Shown here piece by piece: positions 19,668 through 28,810 of a stretch of 64,000 bases of DNA (positions within the stretch are counted from its first letter, which is position 1; each line of letters starts with the position of its first letter). A model generated the notes under the pieces. It was not told the DNA's origin. It made no database searches and saw nothing but the letters and a program-made list of their open reading frames with translations. The stretch lies in contig NZ_SOMG01000023.1 of assembly GCF_004402045.1 (NCBI RefSeq), forward strand, positions 124,001 to 188,000. Reading direction: 5' to 3'. The translations under genes were made by a program, and so were the position numbers. Origin of the DNA: Lelliottia nimipressuralis. GTDB lineage: Bacteria > Pseudomonadota > Gammaproteobacteria > Enterobacterales > Enterobacteriaceae.

Positions 19668-21050
19668 ATGACGCAATTAACCATGAAAGACAAAATTGGC
19701 TACGGGCTGGGTGACACCGCCTGCGGCTTCGTCTGGCAGGCCACGATGTTCCTGCTGGCCTACTTCTACACCGACGTCTTCGGCCTGTCGGCGGGGATTA
19801 TGGGCACGCTGTTTTTGGTCTCCCGCGTGCTCGACGCCGTGACCGACCCGCTGATGGGGCTGCTGGTAGACCGCACGCGCACGCGGCACGGCCAGTTCCG
19901 CCCGTTCCTGCTGTGGGGCGCTATCCCGTTCGGCATTGTCTGCGTGCTGACCTTCTACACGCCGGACTTCTCCGCGCAGGGCAAAATCATCTACGCCTGC
20001 GTGACCTACATTCTCCTGACCCTGGTCTACACCTTCGTTAACGTGCCGTACTGCGCCATGCCGGGCGTCATTACCGCCGACCCGAAAGAGCGTCACGCCC
20101 TGCAGTCCTGGCGCTTCTTCCTGGCGGCGGCGGGCTCGCTCGCCATCAGCGGCATCGCGCTGCCGCTGGTGAGCATCATCGGCAAAGGGAACGAGCAGGT
20201 GGGCTATTTCGGCGCCATGTGCGTACTGGGCCTGAGCGGCGTGGTGCTGCTCTACGTCTGCTTCTTCACCACCAAAGAGCGCTACACCTTTGAGGTGCAG
20301 CCGGGCTCGTCGGTGGCGAAAGATCTCAGGCTGCTGCTGGGCAACGGCCAGTGGCGCATCATGTGCGCATTCAAGATGATGGCGACCTGCTCTAACGTGG
20401 TGCGCGGCGGGGCGACGCTCTACTTCGTGAAATACGTGATGGATCACCCGGAGATGGCGACCCAGTTCTTACTCTACGGCAGCCTCGCCACCATGTTCGG
20501 CTCGCTCTGCTCCTCCCGACTGCTGGGCCGCTTCGACCGCGTCACCGCCTTCAAGTGGATCATCGTCGCCTACTCGCTGATCAGCCTGCTGATTTTCGTC
20601 ACCCCGGCGGAGCACATCGCGCTGATTTTCGCCCTCAACATTCTGTTCCTGTTCGTCTTTAACACCACCACGCCGCTGCAGTGGCTGATGGCCTCTGACG
20701 TGGTGGATTACGAGGAGAGCCGCAGCGGACGCCGCCTCGACGGGCTGGTGTTCTCCACCTACCTGTTCAGCCTGAAGATTGGCCTGGCAATTGGCGGGGC
20801 GGTGGTGGGCTGGATCCTGGCGTACGTGAACTACTCCGCCAGCAGCAGCGTGCAGCCGGTGGAGGTGCTCACCACCATCAAAATTCTGTTCTGCGTGGTG
20901 CCCGTGGTGCTCTACGCGGGCATGTTCATCATGCTGTCGTTTTACAAGCTCACCGACGCCCGCGTGGAGGCCATCAGCCAGCAGCTGATCAAGCATCGCG
21001 CGGCACAGGGCGAGGCCGTTCCTGACGCCGCGACAGCCGCATCCCATTAA
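19668..21050 (+). CDS. yagG: GPH-family sugar/xyloside transporter YagG
   Basis: 460 residues, 12 membrane segments, MelB-type glycoside-pentoside-hexuronide symporter. It starts MTQLTMKDKIGYGLGDTACG as E. coli YagG does; the cation-site region RVLDAVTDPLMGLLVDRT and a late DVVDYEESRSGRR are conserved. It probably brings xylosides or xylo-oligosaccharides across the inner membrane for the adjoining beta-xylosidase. It lies behind its own intergenic region (three ATTACA/TGTAAT repeats between 19611 and 19663) and 11 bases before yagH. Confidence 0.94.
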   Translation: MTQLTMKDKIGYGLGDTACGFVWQATMFLLAYFYTDVFGLSAGIMGTLFLVSRVLDAVTDPLMGLLVDRTRTRHGQFRPFLLWGAIPFGIVCVLTFYTPDFSAQGKIIYACVTYILLTLVYTFVNVPYCAMPGVITADPKERHALQSWRFFLAAAGSLAISGIALPLVSIIGKGNEQVGYFGAMCVLGLSGVVLLYVCFFTTKERYTFEVQPGSSVAKDLRLLLGNGQWRIMCAFKMMATCSNVVRGGATLYFVKYVMDHPEMATQFLLYGSLATMFGSLCSSRLLGRFDRVTAFKWIIVAYSLISLLIFVTPAEHIALIFALNILFLFVFNTTTPLQWLMASDVVDYEESRSGRRLDGLVFSTYLFSLKIGLAIGGAVVGWILAYVNYSASSSVQPVEVLTTIKILFCVVPVVLYAGMFIMLSFYKLTDARVEAISQQLIKHRAAQGEAVPDAATAASH

Positions 21051-21061
21051 CCGGAGGCAAT

Positions 21062-22672
21062 ATGGAAATCACTAACCCGATACTCACCGGCTTCAACCCG
21101 GACCCGTCCCTGTGCCGCCAGGGCGAGGACTACTACATCGCCACCTCGACCTTCGAATGGTTCCCCGGCGTGCGCATCTACCACTCCCGCGACCTGAAAA
21201 ACTGGTCGCTGGTCAGCACCCCGCTGGACCGCGTGTCGATGCTGGACATGAAGGGCAACCCGGACTCCGGCGGCATCTGGGCGCCGTGCCTGAGCTACGC
21301 CGACGGGCGGTTCTGGCTGCTCTATACCGACGTGAAGATTGTCGACTCGCCGTGGAAAAACGGCCGCAACTTCCTCGTCACCGCGCCCTCCATCGAGGGC
21401 CCGTGGAGCGAGCCGATCCCGATGGGCAACGGCGGGTTTGACCCGTCCCTGTTCCACGACGACGATGGCCGCAAGTACTACCTCTACCGCCCGTGGGGGC
21501 CGCGCCACCACAGCAACCCGCACAACACCATCGTGATGCAGGAGTTTGACCCGCAGACCGGCACGCTCTCGCCGGAGCGCAAAACCCTGTTTACCGGTAC
21601 GCCGCTCTGCTACACCGAAGGCGCACACCTGTACCGCCACGCGGGATGGTACTACCTGATGGTCGCCGAGGGCGGCACCAGCTACGAGCACGCCGTCGTG
21701 GTGCTGCGTTCAAAAAACATCGACGGGCCGTACGAGCTGCACCCGGACGTGACGATGATGACCAGCTGGCACCTGCCGGAGAACCCGCTGCAGAAGAGCG
21801 GCCACGGTTCGCTGCTGCAGACCCATACGGGAGAATGGTACATGGCCTACCTCACCAGCCGCCCGCTGCGCCTGCCCGGCGTGCCGCTGCTGGCCTCCGG
21901 CGGGCGCGGCTACTGTCCGCTGGGCCGCGAGACCGGTATCGCCCGCATTGAGTGGCGCGACGGCTGGCCGTACGTGGAAGGCGGCAAGCACGCGCAGCTG
22001 ACCGTGAAAGGTCCGCAGGTGGTGGAACAGCCCGCTACCGTTCAGAACGGCTGGCGGGACGATTTCGACGCCAGTTCGCTCGACCCGGAGCTGCAGACCC
22101 TGCGCATTCCGTTCGACGACACCCTCGGCTCGCTCACCGCGCGCCCGGGCTACTTACGGCTCTACGGCAACGACTCGCTCAACTCGACCTTCACCCAGTC
22201 GACCGTGGCGCGCCGCTGGCAGCACTTCACCTTCCGCTCAGAAACGCGGATGCAGTTCTCGCCGGTCCACTTCCAGCAGAGCGCGGGGCTGACCTGCTAC
22301 TACAACAGCAAAAACTGGAGCTACTGCTTTGTGGACTACGAGGAGGGGCAGGGCAGAACGATTAAGGTTATTCAGCTCGACCACAACGTGCCGTCGTGGC
22401 CGCTGCACGAGCAGCCCATTCCGGTGCCGGAGAGCGCGGAGAGCGTCTGGCTGCGGGTGGATGTGGATACGCTGGTCTACCGCTACAGCTACTCGTTCGA
22501 CGGCGAGACGTGGCACACCGTGCCGGTAACGTATGAGGCGTGGAAGCTATCGGACGACTACATCGGCGGGCGCGGCTTCTTTACCGGCGCGTTTGTGGGA
22601 CTGCACTGCGAGGACATCAGCGGCGACGGCTGCCACGCGGACTTCGACTACTTCACCTACGAGCCGGCCTGA
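21062..22672 (+). CDS. yagH: Beta-xylosidase GH43 (YagH/XynB)
   Basis: 536 residues, cytosolic GH43 enzyme releasing xylose from short xylo-oligosaccharides. The five-bladed catalytic domain begins NPILTGFNPDPSLCR with the catalytic-base Asp; GFDPSLFHDDDG and the acid region CYTEGAHLY follow. The C-terminal beta-sandwich (about residue 325 on) is the GH43 C2 module. Ribosome site CCGGAGG. It pairs with YagG for uptake and cleavage. Confidence 0.95.
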   Translation: MEITNPILTGFNPDPSLCRQGEDYYIATSTFEWFPGVRIYHSRDLKNWSLVSTPLDRVSMLDMKGNPDSGGIWAPCLSYADGRFWLLYTDVKIVDSPWKNGRNFLVTAPSIEGPWSEPIPMGNGGFDPSLFHDDDGRKYYLYRPWGPRHHSNPHNTIVMQEFDPQTGTLSPERKTLFTGTPLCYTEGAHLYRHAGWYYLMVAEGGTSYEHAVVVLRSKNIDGPYELHPDVTMMTSWHLPENPLQKSGHGSLLQTHTGEWYMAYLTSRPLRLPGVPLLASGGRGYCPLGRETGIARIEWRDGWPYVEGGKHAQLTVKGPQVVEQPATVQNGWRDDFDASSLDPELQTLRIPFDDTLGSLTARPGYLRLYGNDSLNSTFTQSTVARRWQHFTFRSETRMQFSPVHFQQSAGLTCYYNSKNWSYCFVDYEEGQGRTIKVIQLDHNVPSWPLHEQPIPVPESAESVWLRVDVDTLVYRYSYSFDGETWHTVPVTYEAWKLSDDYIGGRGFFTGAFVGLHCEDISGDGCHADFDYFTYEPA

Positions 22673-22676
22673 CGGC

Positions 22677-23435
22677 TCAGGCCGGGTAGCCCAGCGCGCG
22701 TGACAGCTGGAGCCCGGCCTGCTGAAGCTGCTCGCGGAAATTAGCCAGCTCTGCGTCGTCCACGCGTGAGGTCAGCGTCGACAGGCTCAGGGCGGCAATC
22801 ACGCGGGACTCATGGTTCCACACCGGCACCGCTACGCAGCGCACGCCCTGCTCGTTCTCTTCGCTGTCCAGGGCGTAACCCTGCTCGCGGGTCTGCGCCA
22901 GGGCGCTCATTAAGGCTTCGCGAGAGGCGAGAGTAGCGGGCGTAAAGGTGGTGTACTGATACCCCTCCAGCAGGGCGTTCAGCTCGGCCTCGCCCAGCCA
23001 GGCAATCAACACCTTGCCGATGGCGGTGGCGTGAACCGGCAGGCGGCGGCCGATGCGCGAATAGGCGATAGCGGCCAGCTTGCCTTCAATCTTCTCGATA
23101 TAGACCCCTTCACGCCCGTCCAGGATCCCCAGATGGGTGGTCTGCCCGGTCCGCTGGGACAGCTCCGTCAGCCAGCCTTTCGCCTTCTGGCGAATATCGA
23201 TGGAGCCCACGACAAAATGGCCGCGCTCGACCAGCTTCATGCCGAGGCGATACTTGCCGTTCTCCGGGTTCTGATCGATATAGCCGTGAAGCTGCAGGGT
23301 TTTCAGCAGCGAGTGGAGGGTACTCTTGCTCAGCCCCATCAGCTTGCTGATGTCGGTGATCTTAAGCTCGGTGGCCTGCTCGTTGAACAGGTCGAGGATC
23401 TGCAACGCACGTTCAACAGACTGAATAATCGGCAT
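22677..23435 (-). CDS. yagI: IclR-family regulator YagI (XynR)
   Basis: 252 residues. Winged helix at the N-terminus (ITDISKLMGLSKSTLHSLLKTLQ) and IclR effector domain (GRRLPVHATAIGKVLIAWL, CVAVPVWNHESRV). E. coli XynR represses the xylonate genes yagEF. Here the gene converges on yagH from the other strand, 4 bases away. An IR CGAAAA-N7-TTTTCG (23466-23484) upstream might serve autoregulation, but it differs from the yagE palindrome. Confidence 0.93.
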   Translation of the reverse strand: MPIIQSVERALQILDLFNEQATELKITDISKLMGLSKSTLHSLLKTLQLHGYIDQNPENGKYRLGMKLVERGHFVVGSIDIRQKAKGWLTELSQRTGQTTHLGILDGREGVYIEKIEGKLAAIAYSRIGRRLPVHATAIGKVLIAWLGEAELNALLEGYQYTTFTPATLASREALMSALAQTREQGYALDSEENEQGVRCVAVPVWNHESRVIAALSLSTLTSRVDDAELANFREQLQQAGLQLSRALGYPA

Positions 23436-23549
23436 AATGCTGGCATGTCCACGCTGGAATTAAGGCGAAAACGTACCTTTTTCGGGGTGAAAAATCAATG
23501 AAATGGAGCCGGCCTGATCCGCCCGGCGGCGCTTCGCTTGCATGGGCCT

Positions 23550-23588
23550 ACGGGTTTTGTAGGCCGGGTAAGCGCAGCGCCACCCGGC
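23550..23588. repeat. REP element between yagI and argI
   Basis: CCTACGGGTTTTGTAGGCCG followed by GGTAAGCGCAGCGCCACCCG, a REP unit with its tail, downstream of argI. It may serve as the 3' structure of argI mRNA; no separate U-rich terminator is seen. Confidence 0.7.
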
Positions 23589-23626
23589 AAAAAGAGCGCG
23601 CAGAATCAATAAAGTGGGAGAGAAGA

Positions 23627-24631
23627 TCACTCCCCAAGTGTCGCCACCATCACCGCCTTAATCGTATGCATCCGGTTTTCCGCCTGGTCGAACACGATGC
23701 TCGCCGCCGACTCAAACACCTCGTCCGTCACTTCCATCCCGCCGTGCAGGTCGAACTCTTTCGCCATCTGCTTGCCGAGCGTGGTCTGGTCGTCATGGAA
23801 CGCCGGCAGACAGTGCAGGAACTTCACGTCCGGGTTGCCGGTCAGCGCCATCATCTGCGCATTCACCTGATACCCGCGCAGCAGCGCAATCCGCTCCGCC
23901 CACTTCTCTTTGGCTTCGCCCATCGACACCCACACGTCGGTATAGATAAAGTCCGCGCCCTTCACGCCCGCCGCCACGTCTTCCGTCAAGGTGATCTTCC
24001 CGCCGTGCTTCTGGGCCAGCGCGCTGCACTCCGCCACCAGGCTCTCTTCCGGCCAGCAGGCTTTCGGGGCCACCAGGCGCAGATCCAGCCCGGTCAGCGC
24101 CGCCGCTTCCAGCATCGAGTTGCCCATGTTGTTGCGCGCATCGCCCGCGTAGACCAGCGTCATCTCGTTAAACGCCTTGCCCGGCAGGTGCTCCTGCATG
24201 GTTAGCAGGTCCGCCAGCAGCTGCGTCGGGTGGAACTCGTTGGTCAGCCCGTTCCACACCGGCACGCCCGCGTACTGCGCCAGCGTCTCGACCACTTCCT
24301 GACCGTGACCGCGGTACTGAATGCCGTCGTACATCCGCCCCAGCACGCGCGCGGTATCCTTAATTGACTCTTTATGCCCAATCTGGCTGCCGCTCGGCCC
24401 TAAATAGGTAACGCGTGCGCCCTGGTCAAATGCGGCAACTTCGAAAGAGCATCGTGTACGGGTTGAGTCTTTTTCGAAGATGAGCGCGATGTTTTTACCG
24501 GTAAGCTTTTGTACTTCCTTGCCATTTTTTTTATCGGCTTTGAGCTGTGCGGCAAGGGTCAGCAGAGAAGTGAACTGTGCAGGGGTAAAGTCGAGCAATT
24601 TCAGAAAGTGTTTCTTGTACAGATCAGACAT
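23627..24631 (-). CDS. argI: Ornithine carbamoyltransferase, biosynthetic ArgI
   Basis: 334 residues. Makes citrulline from ornithine and carbamoyl phosphate for arginine synthesis. It carries [13 protein letters not shown] and HCLPAFH. The two ARG boxes just upstream mark it as the ArgR-repressed anabolic enzyme, in contrast to the catabolic copy at 12024. The next gene, rraB, is divergent, as in E. coli. GAGGATAAA precedes the ATG. Confidence 0.96.
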   Translation of the reverse strand: MSDLYKKHFLKLLDFTPAQFTSLLTLAAQLKADKKNGKEVQKLTGKNIALIFEKDSTRTRCSFEVAAFDQGARVTYLGPSGSQIGHKESIKDTARVLGRMYDGIQYRGHGQEVVETLAQYAGVPVWNGLTNEFHPTQLLADLLTMQEHLPGKAFNEMTLVYAGDARNNMGNSMLEAAALTGLDLRLVAPKACWPEESLVAECSALAQKHGGKITLTEDVAAGVKGADFIYTDVWVSMGEAKEKWAERIALLRGYQVNAQMMALTGNPDVKFLHCLPAFHDDQTTLGKQMAKEFDLHGGMEVTDEVFESAASIVFDQAENRMHTIKAVMVATLGE

Positions 24632-24658
24632 TTTATCCTCACATGGCGAACGCCACTT

Positions 24659-24697
24659 ATTGAATTAAAATTCACTTTATATGTGTAATTATTCATT
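24659..24697 (-). promoter_or_regulatory. Tandem ARG boxes of argI
   Basis: Box 1 (24659-24676) centres on TGAATTAAAATTCA, a perfect match to the known ARG consensus TGAAT-W4-ATTCA. Box 2 (24680-24697) is TGTGTAATTATTCA, two bases off. They are 3 bases apart, the standard spacing for one ArgR hexamer, and lie just upstream of argI. Confidence 0.92.
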
Positions 24698-24795
24698 TGC
24701 AACCCCGTTTCACAAATCTTTCCAACAAAGGTGGAGGCAAACCCGTCCGTGTGTGAAAATAGAAGTATCTGCCGCACTTTAAAGAGGATTGAGCC

Positions 24796-25221
24796 ATGGC
24801 AAACCCGGAACACCTGGAAGAGCAACGCGAAGAGACGCGTCTGATTATTGAAGAACTGCTGGAAGACGGTAGCGATCCGGACGCGCTGTACACCATCGAG
24901 CACCATTTCTCTGCGGATGATTTCGACGCGCTGGAAAAACTGGCGGTAGAGGCCTTCAAGCTGGGTTACGAAGTGACCGAGCCGGAAGAGCTGGAAGTGG
25001 AAGAGGGCGACACCGTCATCTGCTGCGACATCCTGAGCGAAGGCGCGCTGAAGGCGGAGCTGATCGACGCGCAGGTAGAACAGCTGATGAACCTTGCCGA
25101 GAAGTTTGAAGTGGAATATGACGGCTGGGGAACCTACTTCGAAGATCCGAACGGTGAAGACGGCGAAGAAGGCGACGACGAAGATTTCGTCGACGAAGAC
25201 GACGACGGCGTGCGTCACTAA
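24796..25221 (+). CDS. rraB: Ribonuclease E inhibitor RraB
   Basis: 141 residues, very acidic, with a C-terminal run of Asp/Glu ([18 protein letters not shown]). RraB binds the C-terminal scaffold of RNase E and changes mRNA decay. Its place divergent from argI matches E. coli. The start is preceded by AAAGAGGATTGAGCC. A strong terminator follows the stop. Confidence 0.96.
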   Translation: MANPEHLEEQREETRLIIEELLEDGSDPDALYTIEHHFSADDFDALEKLAVEAFKLGYEVTEPEELEVEEGDTVICCDILSEGALKAELIDAQVEQLMNLAEKFEVEYDGWGTYFEDPNGEDGEEGDDEDFVDEDDDGVRH

Positions 25222-25230
25222 GCGTTTCAG

Positions 25231-25255
25231 GCGGTGGCGCGCGCCACCGCTTTTT
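25231..25255 (+). terminator. Terminator after rraB
   Basis: GCGGTGGCGC / GCGCCACCGC perfect palindrome followed by TTTTT, ten bases past the rraB stop and 13 bases before the miaE ATG. It ends rraB transcripts and limits readthrough into miaE. Confidence 0.85.
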
Positions 25256-25267
25256 CAAGGCAGAACC

Positions 25268-26026
25268 ATGGATTACCCGCAGATACTCGCCCCCGTACTC
25301 AACTTCCTCCAGTGCCCGACCCCGCAAGCATGGATTGATAAAGCCCGCGACCCGGCGAACCTGCCGCTGCTGCTCACCGACCACATGGTGTGCGAGCTCA
25401 AGGCCGCCCAGACCGCGTTATTACTCGTGCGCAAATACGTCGCCGACGAAAGCGGTGCCGACGCGCTGCTCGACTGGCTCAAACCCTACGAGCAGTTCAC
25501 CTTCCGCGACGGCCCGGAGCCGGACTTCATCGCCCTGCACAAGCAGATTGGCAAAAGCGTGATGCCCAAAACCGACGACCCGTGGGGCCAGGCGCTCATC
25601 GACAGCATGGTGCTGCTGATTAAAGAAGAGCTGCACCACTTCTGGCAGGTGCGCGAGGCGATGCTGGCCCGCGATATTCCGTACGTCAAAATCACCGCCA
25701 GCCGCTACGCCAAAGGGATGCTGAAGGAAGTGCGCACTCACGAACCGCTGACGCTGATCGACAAGCTCATCTGCGGCGCCTACATCGAAGCCCGCTCCTG
25801 CGAACGCTTCGCCGCGCTGGCCCCGTACCTCGACGACGACCTGCAGAAGTTCTATCTCTCGCTGCTGCGCTCGGAAGCGCGTCATTATCAGGACTACCTG
25901 ACGCTCGCCCAGCAGGTGAGCGACGACGATATCTCACCGCGTATAAAGCTTTTTGGCGAAATTGAAGCCACACTTATCTCGACACCGGACACCGAGTTTC
26001 GCTTCCACAGCGGCGTGCCGGTGTAA
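25268..26026 (+). CDS. miaE: tRNA 2-methylthio-N6-isopentenyl-adenosine-37 hydroxylase MiaE
   Basis: 252 residues; the family is a non-haem di-iron oxygenase hydroxylating ms2i6A37 in tRNAs that read UNN codons. Helical ferritin-like fold with carboxylate/His ligands visible in KEELHHFWQVRE and RSEARHYQDY. Salmonella has MiaE while E. coli lacks it. The start at 25268 (MDYPQILAPVLNFLQCPTP) gives the family N-terminus; the frame is open further upstream, overlapping rraB, but that part has no family likeness. Confidence 0.94.
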   Translation: MDYPQILAPVLNFLQCPTPQAWIDKARDPANLPLLLTDHMVCELKAAQTALLLVRKYVADESGADALLDWLKPYEQFTFRDGPEPDFIALHKQIGKSVMPKTDDPWGQALIDSMVLLIKEELHHFWQVREAMLARDIPYVKITASRYAKGMLKEVRTHEPLTLIDKLICGAYIEARSCERFAALAPYLDDDLQKFYLSLLRSEARHYQDYLTLAQQVSDDDISPRIKLFGEIEATLISTPDTEFRFHSGVPV

Positions 26027-26056
26027 ACCGGCATAACTCAAGGATAAGGATGCGAG

Positions 26057-26779
26057 ATGAATAAAACGTGGACCCGTATTGTGATTGTCGTCATTGCGGC
26101 TGCCGCCGTGGCGTTCTGGGTGTTTTTCGACAGGCAGCGCGCCCCGGAACGGCAGATGGATAACGCCCTCAACGCGATGCCCGCCTGGCAGGTGATTAAG
26201 GAACAGGAGCCCGCGCTGCATCAGCGCATCCTCGACCAGATGGCTGCCCTGCAAAAAGCGGGCGAGCCGGAGCAGCAGATTATCGACACCATCCAGCCGC
26301 AGATCCTGCATCTGCAGATGACGCGCCTGCAAAACGCCCCGGACGCCAACGTGGTGAACTACATGACCATCAATATGGAGCAGACCGCCGCCATCCAGAA
26401 GGTGAGCGACGACGCCTGTTTCCGCTTCCTCTACCCGATGGTGAAGGGCGGCATCAACCCGATGCGCATGCTGGATAAAGACCTGATGGCGCGGCGCATG
26501 CAGGCCGACGCCGACATGATGCGCGCGGCCTACGGCAAAAACCGCCACACCGTGACCCCCGCCGAACGTGAGGCGGCTGTCGAGGATGTGCGACCGATTA
26601 TGAAGGCACTTGCCGATAAGTACGGCGAGGACATCCAGCTGCTGCAGATGCCGGAGAAGGCGGCGGGCAAAGAGAAGCTCTCCTGCGATATGGTGCAGGA
26701 GATGTGGGCGAAGGTGCTGGCGCTGCCGGAGCAGAAGGCGGCGGGTGTGATTCGCCTGGCGGTGTCTGAGCTGGAGTGA
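26057..26779 (+). CDS. Membrane-anchored protein of unknown function
   Basis: 240 residues. One N-terminal membrane segment (about residues 7-24, IVIVVIAAAAVAFWVFF), then a mostly helical domain probably in the periplasm, with two Cys (CFRFLYPM and LSCDMVQEM) that could pair. The start is preceded by AAGGATAAGGATGCGAG. It lies between miaE and leuX on the same strand, 30 bases after miaE, so possibly co-transcribed. I do not recognise the family. Confidence 0.75.
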   Translation: MNKTWTRIVIVVIAAAAVAFWVFFDRQRAPERQMDNALNAMPAWQVIKEQEPALHQRILDQMAALQKAGEPEQQIIDTIQPQILHLQMTRLQNAPDANVVNYMTINMEQTAAIQKVSDDACFRFLYPMVKGGINPMRMLDKDLMARRMQADADMMRAAYGKNRHTVTPAEREAAVEDVRPIMKALADKYGEDIQLLQMPEKAAGKEKLSCDMVQEMWAKVLALPEQKAAGVIRLAVSELE

Positions 26780-26830
26780 CGAAGGGCGCTGGTTTTTTGG
26801 GCACTTAGCGCGGGTTTAGCGCGTCGTCGC

Positions 26831-26858
26831 TTGCATGGCGGCGCGCGACAGGTATAAT
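26831..26858 (+). promoter_or_regulatory. leuX promoter
   Basis: TTGCAT (26831-26836) and TATAAT (26853-26858), 16 bases apart, about 28 bases before the mature tRNA. Confidence 0.7.
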
Positions 26859-26885
26859 CCACAACGTTTCCGCATCCCCTTCAGT

Positions 26886-26970
26886 GCCGAAGTGGCGAAA
26901 TCGGTAGACGCAGTTGATTCAAAATCAACCGTAGAAATACGTGCCGGTTCGAGTCCGGCCTTCGGCACCA
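26886..26970 (+). tRNA. leuX: tRNA-Leu(CAA)
   Basis: 85 bases including encoded CCA. Acceptor stem GCCGAAG / CTTCGGC, anticodon stem GTTGA/TCAAC with loop TTCAAAA (anticodon CAA at 26920-26922), a long variable arm of the type II tRNA, and T arm GCCGGTTCGAGTCCGGC. leuX is a well-known integration site for genomic islands; everything from here to about 52.4 kb is accessory in character. Confidence 0.97.
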
Positions 26971-27407
26971 AGTCACTAAATTCCTTACATTACAGCTGGT
27001 TAGACGATTAAATCTGTCTCTTTTGCTTGTAAGAAATGCTCTGTTATGTCCCTTGAAAAAGCCGCTGTGGTTGATAGTGATAATTGGGATGTTAACTCAT
27101 AGCGACATGTAGTTCCAGGCGTCAAACAGGTACCGATTGAACACTGACTGAACTCGAATGCTATGACGTTGCAGGGAATAAACAGGTTTATTGTGGTGTT
27201 CGTACCTGCACACGAAATGCAGGCTCTGCCAGCGATTCGGCCTCGCTCCTTCGGGTACATGGTCATCCTGATAAACTTCACTATCTGACACTCCCTGGTG
27301 AAGTCGCCTAACGGCTCCGCGCGTTGTCTTACCTCCAACGGCATTAGGCTTGTATTGTCTAAAATCAGTGAGGAGGGGAAAGGCTGGATCTCTCCAGCCT
27401 TTGACGG
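26971..27407. other. Stretch without a recognised gene after leuX
   Basis: 437 bases at the left edge of the island. Two overlapping minus-strand open frames of about 115 codons exist, but neither has a ribosome site or recognisable motifs and their composition looks non-coding. It may be a decayed remnant, for example of an integrase or transposase, but I cannot show likeness to any. Confidence 0.4.
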
Positions 27408-27680
27408 TCATCTCACTTTCTTGAAGATGAGCAGGATCAGAGGGACGCAAATCACGAAACCGTAAATTGCCGCATCAAAAACACCGCTTGTAGCTTGGGC
27501 AAGTGAATCAACAGCCTGGTAATACTCTTTTAATGGAACAGGATTTGAGACAAGAGTCTGATTTTCAGAGAAAACCGCGAATGCTTGTGAGGCGACAAAC
27601 AGACCGAAGAAGTAACCCAAGCTGACAATGCAAATCCCTCCCCATCGGAGAATGGTTTTAGTCCTATTCGTCAACGTCAT
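27408..27680 (-). CDS. Small two-helix membrane protein, candidate immunity protein
   Basis: 90 residues from the ATG at 27680 (AGGTGG upstream); an in-frame GTG at 27689 is less well placed. Two hydrophobic helices (about residues 12-35 and 68-85) flank a polar segment of about 30 residues. It overlaps the 3' end of the PAAR-effector gene by 17 bases, so translation is coupled. That position, and the membrane location, suggest an immunity protein protecting against the effector; this is inference. Confidence 0.65.
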   Translation of the reverse strand: MTLTNRTKTILRWGGICIVSLGYFFGLFVASQAFAVFSENQTLVSNPVPLKEYYQAVDSLAQATSGVFDAAIYGFVICVPLILLIFKKVR

Positions 27681-28800
27681 AAGATCCACCTAATACACCG
27701 CCAAAAGTACCGCTGGAATACTGTGATAATGAATCGCCTGTAGCCGCTGCTTCGGCTGCAATGTGCTGAACTTTACCCTTTGGTGACTCTTGGTATCGCG
27801 GCAAATTGTCCTTGTTGGGATACATTTTTTTAAACTCGCCTGTCATTTCAACAACTGTCATTGATGAGAAGTCAGAACTTTTTGACTCAAGATAACGCTG
27901 CAATGAGACAGGGATTGTGAAATCTTCTGCGGATTCGATAGGAATCTGCGTCGTAGTAGATGTGTAGTTGTGCTCGAATACCCTTGAACCAGCAAACTTA
28001 ATCCCTTCAACAGAGTGAGTGGTACAGTTGTTTCCTGTTACGTCGTACTCATCAATTGTGCGGCCTCTGCGTTGGGTTGTTTCTTTCATTTCCGATGTGC
28101 GAATCGCTGGTTCACCCTTATTCCAAAGATCTTCAAAGAACTGCCTTGTTTTTGTCGGATCAGCATCATCTATTCGAAACGCTCTTGCGCCCATCCGGTA
28201 CAGCTCTGCTCTATAGTAAACCCTCGCATCTTCACCTTGCAGAAAGTTTAAAATTCCGTCACCAGTTAAATTCCCTGGGCCTGTTCTGCCGTAGCGACCA
28301 TAGGTATAGAGATAAATCGAATTGTCTTGATGTACGGAAACGAAAGCGTGTCCTGCATCGGTGATTTCTGTCCAGATGTAAACGCCGTTCAATAACGGAT
28401 TATCTTCTGGCTTGCAGGTGTTAGCAAAGCTGTTTTGCTTCTTCGCTACCTGTGCGTGCTGCACTGGCTCTACAGGCGCTATCGCCCAGGAAGGGGTATT
28501 CACCTCAACTGTGCCAGGCGCGATAAGAAAATTAGTACCCTGTGGACAACCGCAGCGGATTTCCGCACCATCCACGGCGACTGCGACGCTATTTGAGCAA
28601 CGAGGATCACCGCTAACAATTACCCCCACTTTCCCGCATTTCGGGCAAGGAGTGGTCTTATCGCCGATGTAGAGTTTCCACAAGCCCATAACAGACATAC
28701 CGGGGCGGGCGGCAATACATTGTGCGCCTGTAGAGGTTTTATCTCCTTGTAGACCAACGTTCTTACCGTGAACTGTGCAGCCTCTGTTAACCGATGCCAT
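27664..28800 (-). CDS. PAAR-domain T6SS effector with permuted papain-like C-terminus
   Basis: 378 residues. The N-terminal 95 residues form a PAAR spike tip: glycine-rich short strands with GDKTTPCPKCGKVG and GDPRCSNS, four or more Cys. From about residue 130 a separate domain shows GHAFVSV (His first) and then NNCTTHSVEGI (Cys later): the order expected of circularly permuted NlpC/P60 or LRAT-like thiol enzymes (DUF4105/YiiX-like). PAAR proteins sharpen the T6SS needle and carry toxins, so this is probably a peptidoglycan- or lipid-directed effector. Substrate is unknown. Start preceded by AAGGCGG. Confidence 0.8.
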   Translation of the reverse strand: MASVNRGCTVHGKNVGLQGDKTSTGAQCIAARPGMSVMGLWKLYIGDKTTPCPKCGKVGVIVSGDPRCSNSVAVAVDGAEIRCGCPQGTNFLIAPGTVEVNTPSWAIAPVEPVQHAQVAKKQNSFANTCKPEDNPLLNGVYIWTEITDAGHAFVSVHQDNSIYLYTYGRYGRTGPGNLTGDGILNFLQGEDARVYYRAELYRMGARAFRIDDADPTKTRQFFEDLWNKGEPAIRTSEMKETTQRRGRTIDEYDVTGNNCTTHSVEGIKFAGSRVFEHNYTSTTTQIPIESAEDFTIPVSLQRYLESKSSDFSSMTVVEMTGEFKKMYPNKDNLPRYQESPKGKVQHIAAEAAATGDSLSQYSSGTFGGVLGGSYDVDE

Positions 28801-28810
28801 AGTGACCGCC

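Noticed and set aside
25094..25267. Upstream extension of miaE into rraB
   Set aside because: No likeness to MiaE and it runs through the rraB terminator.
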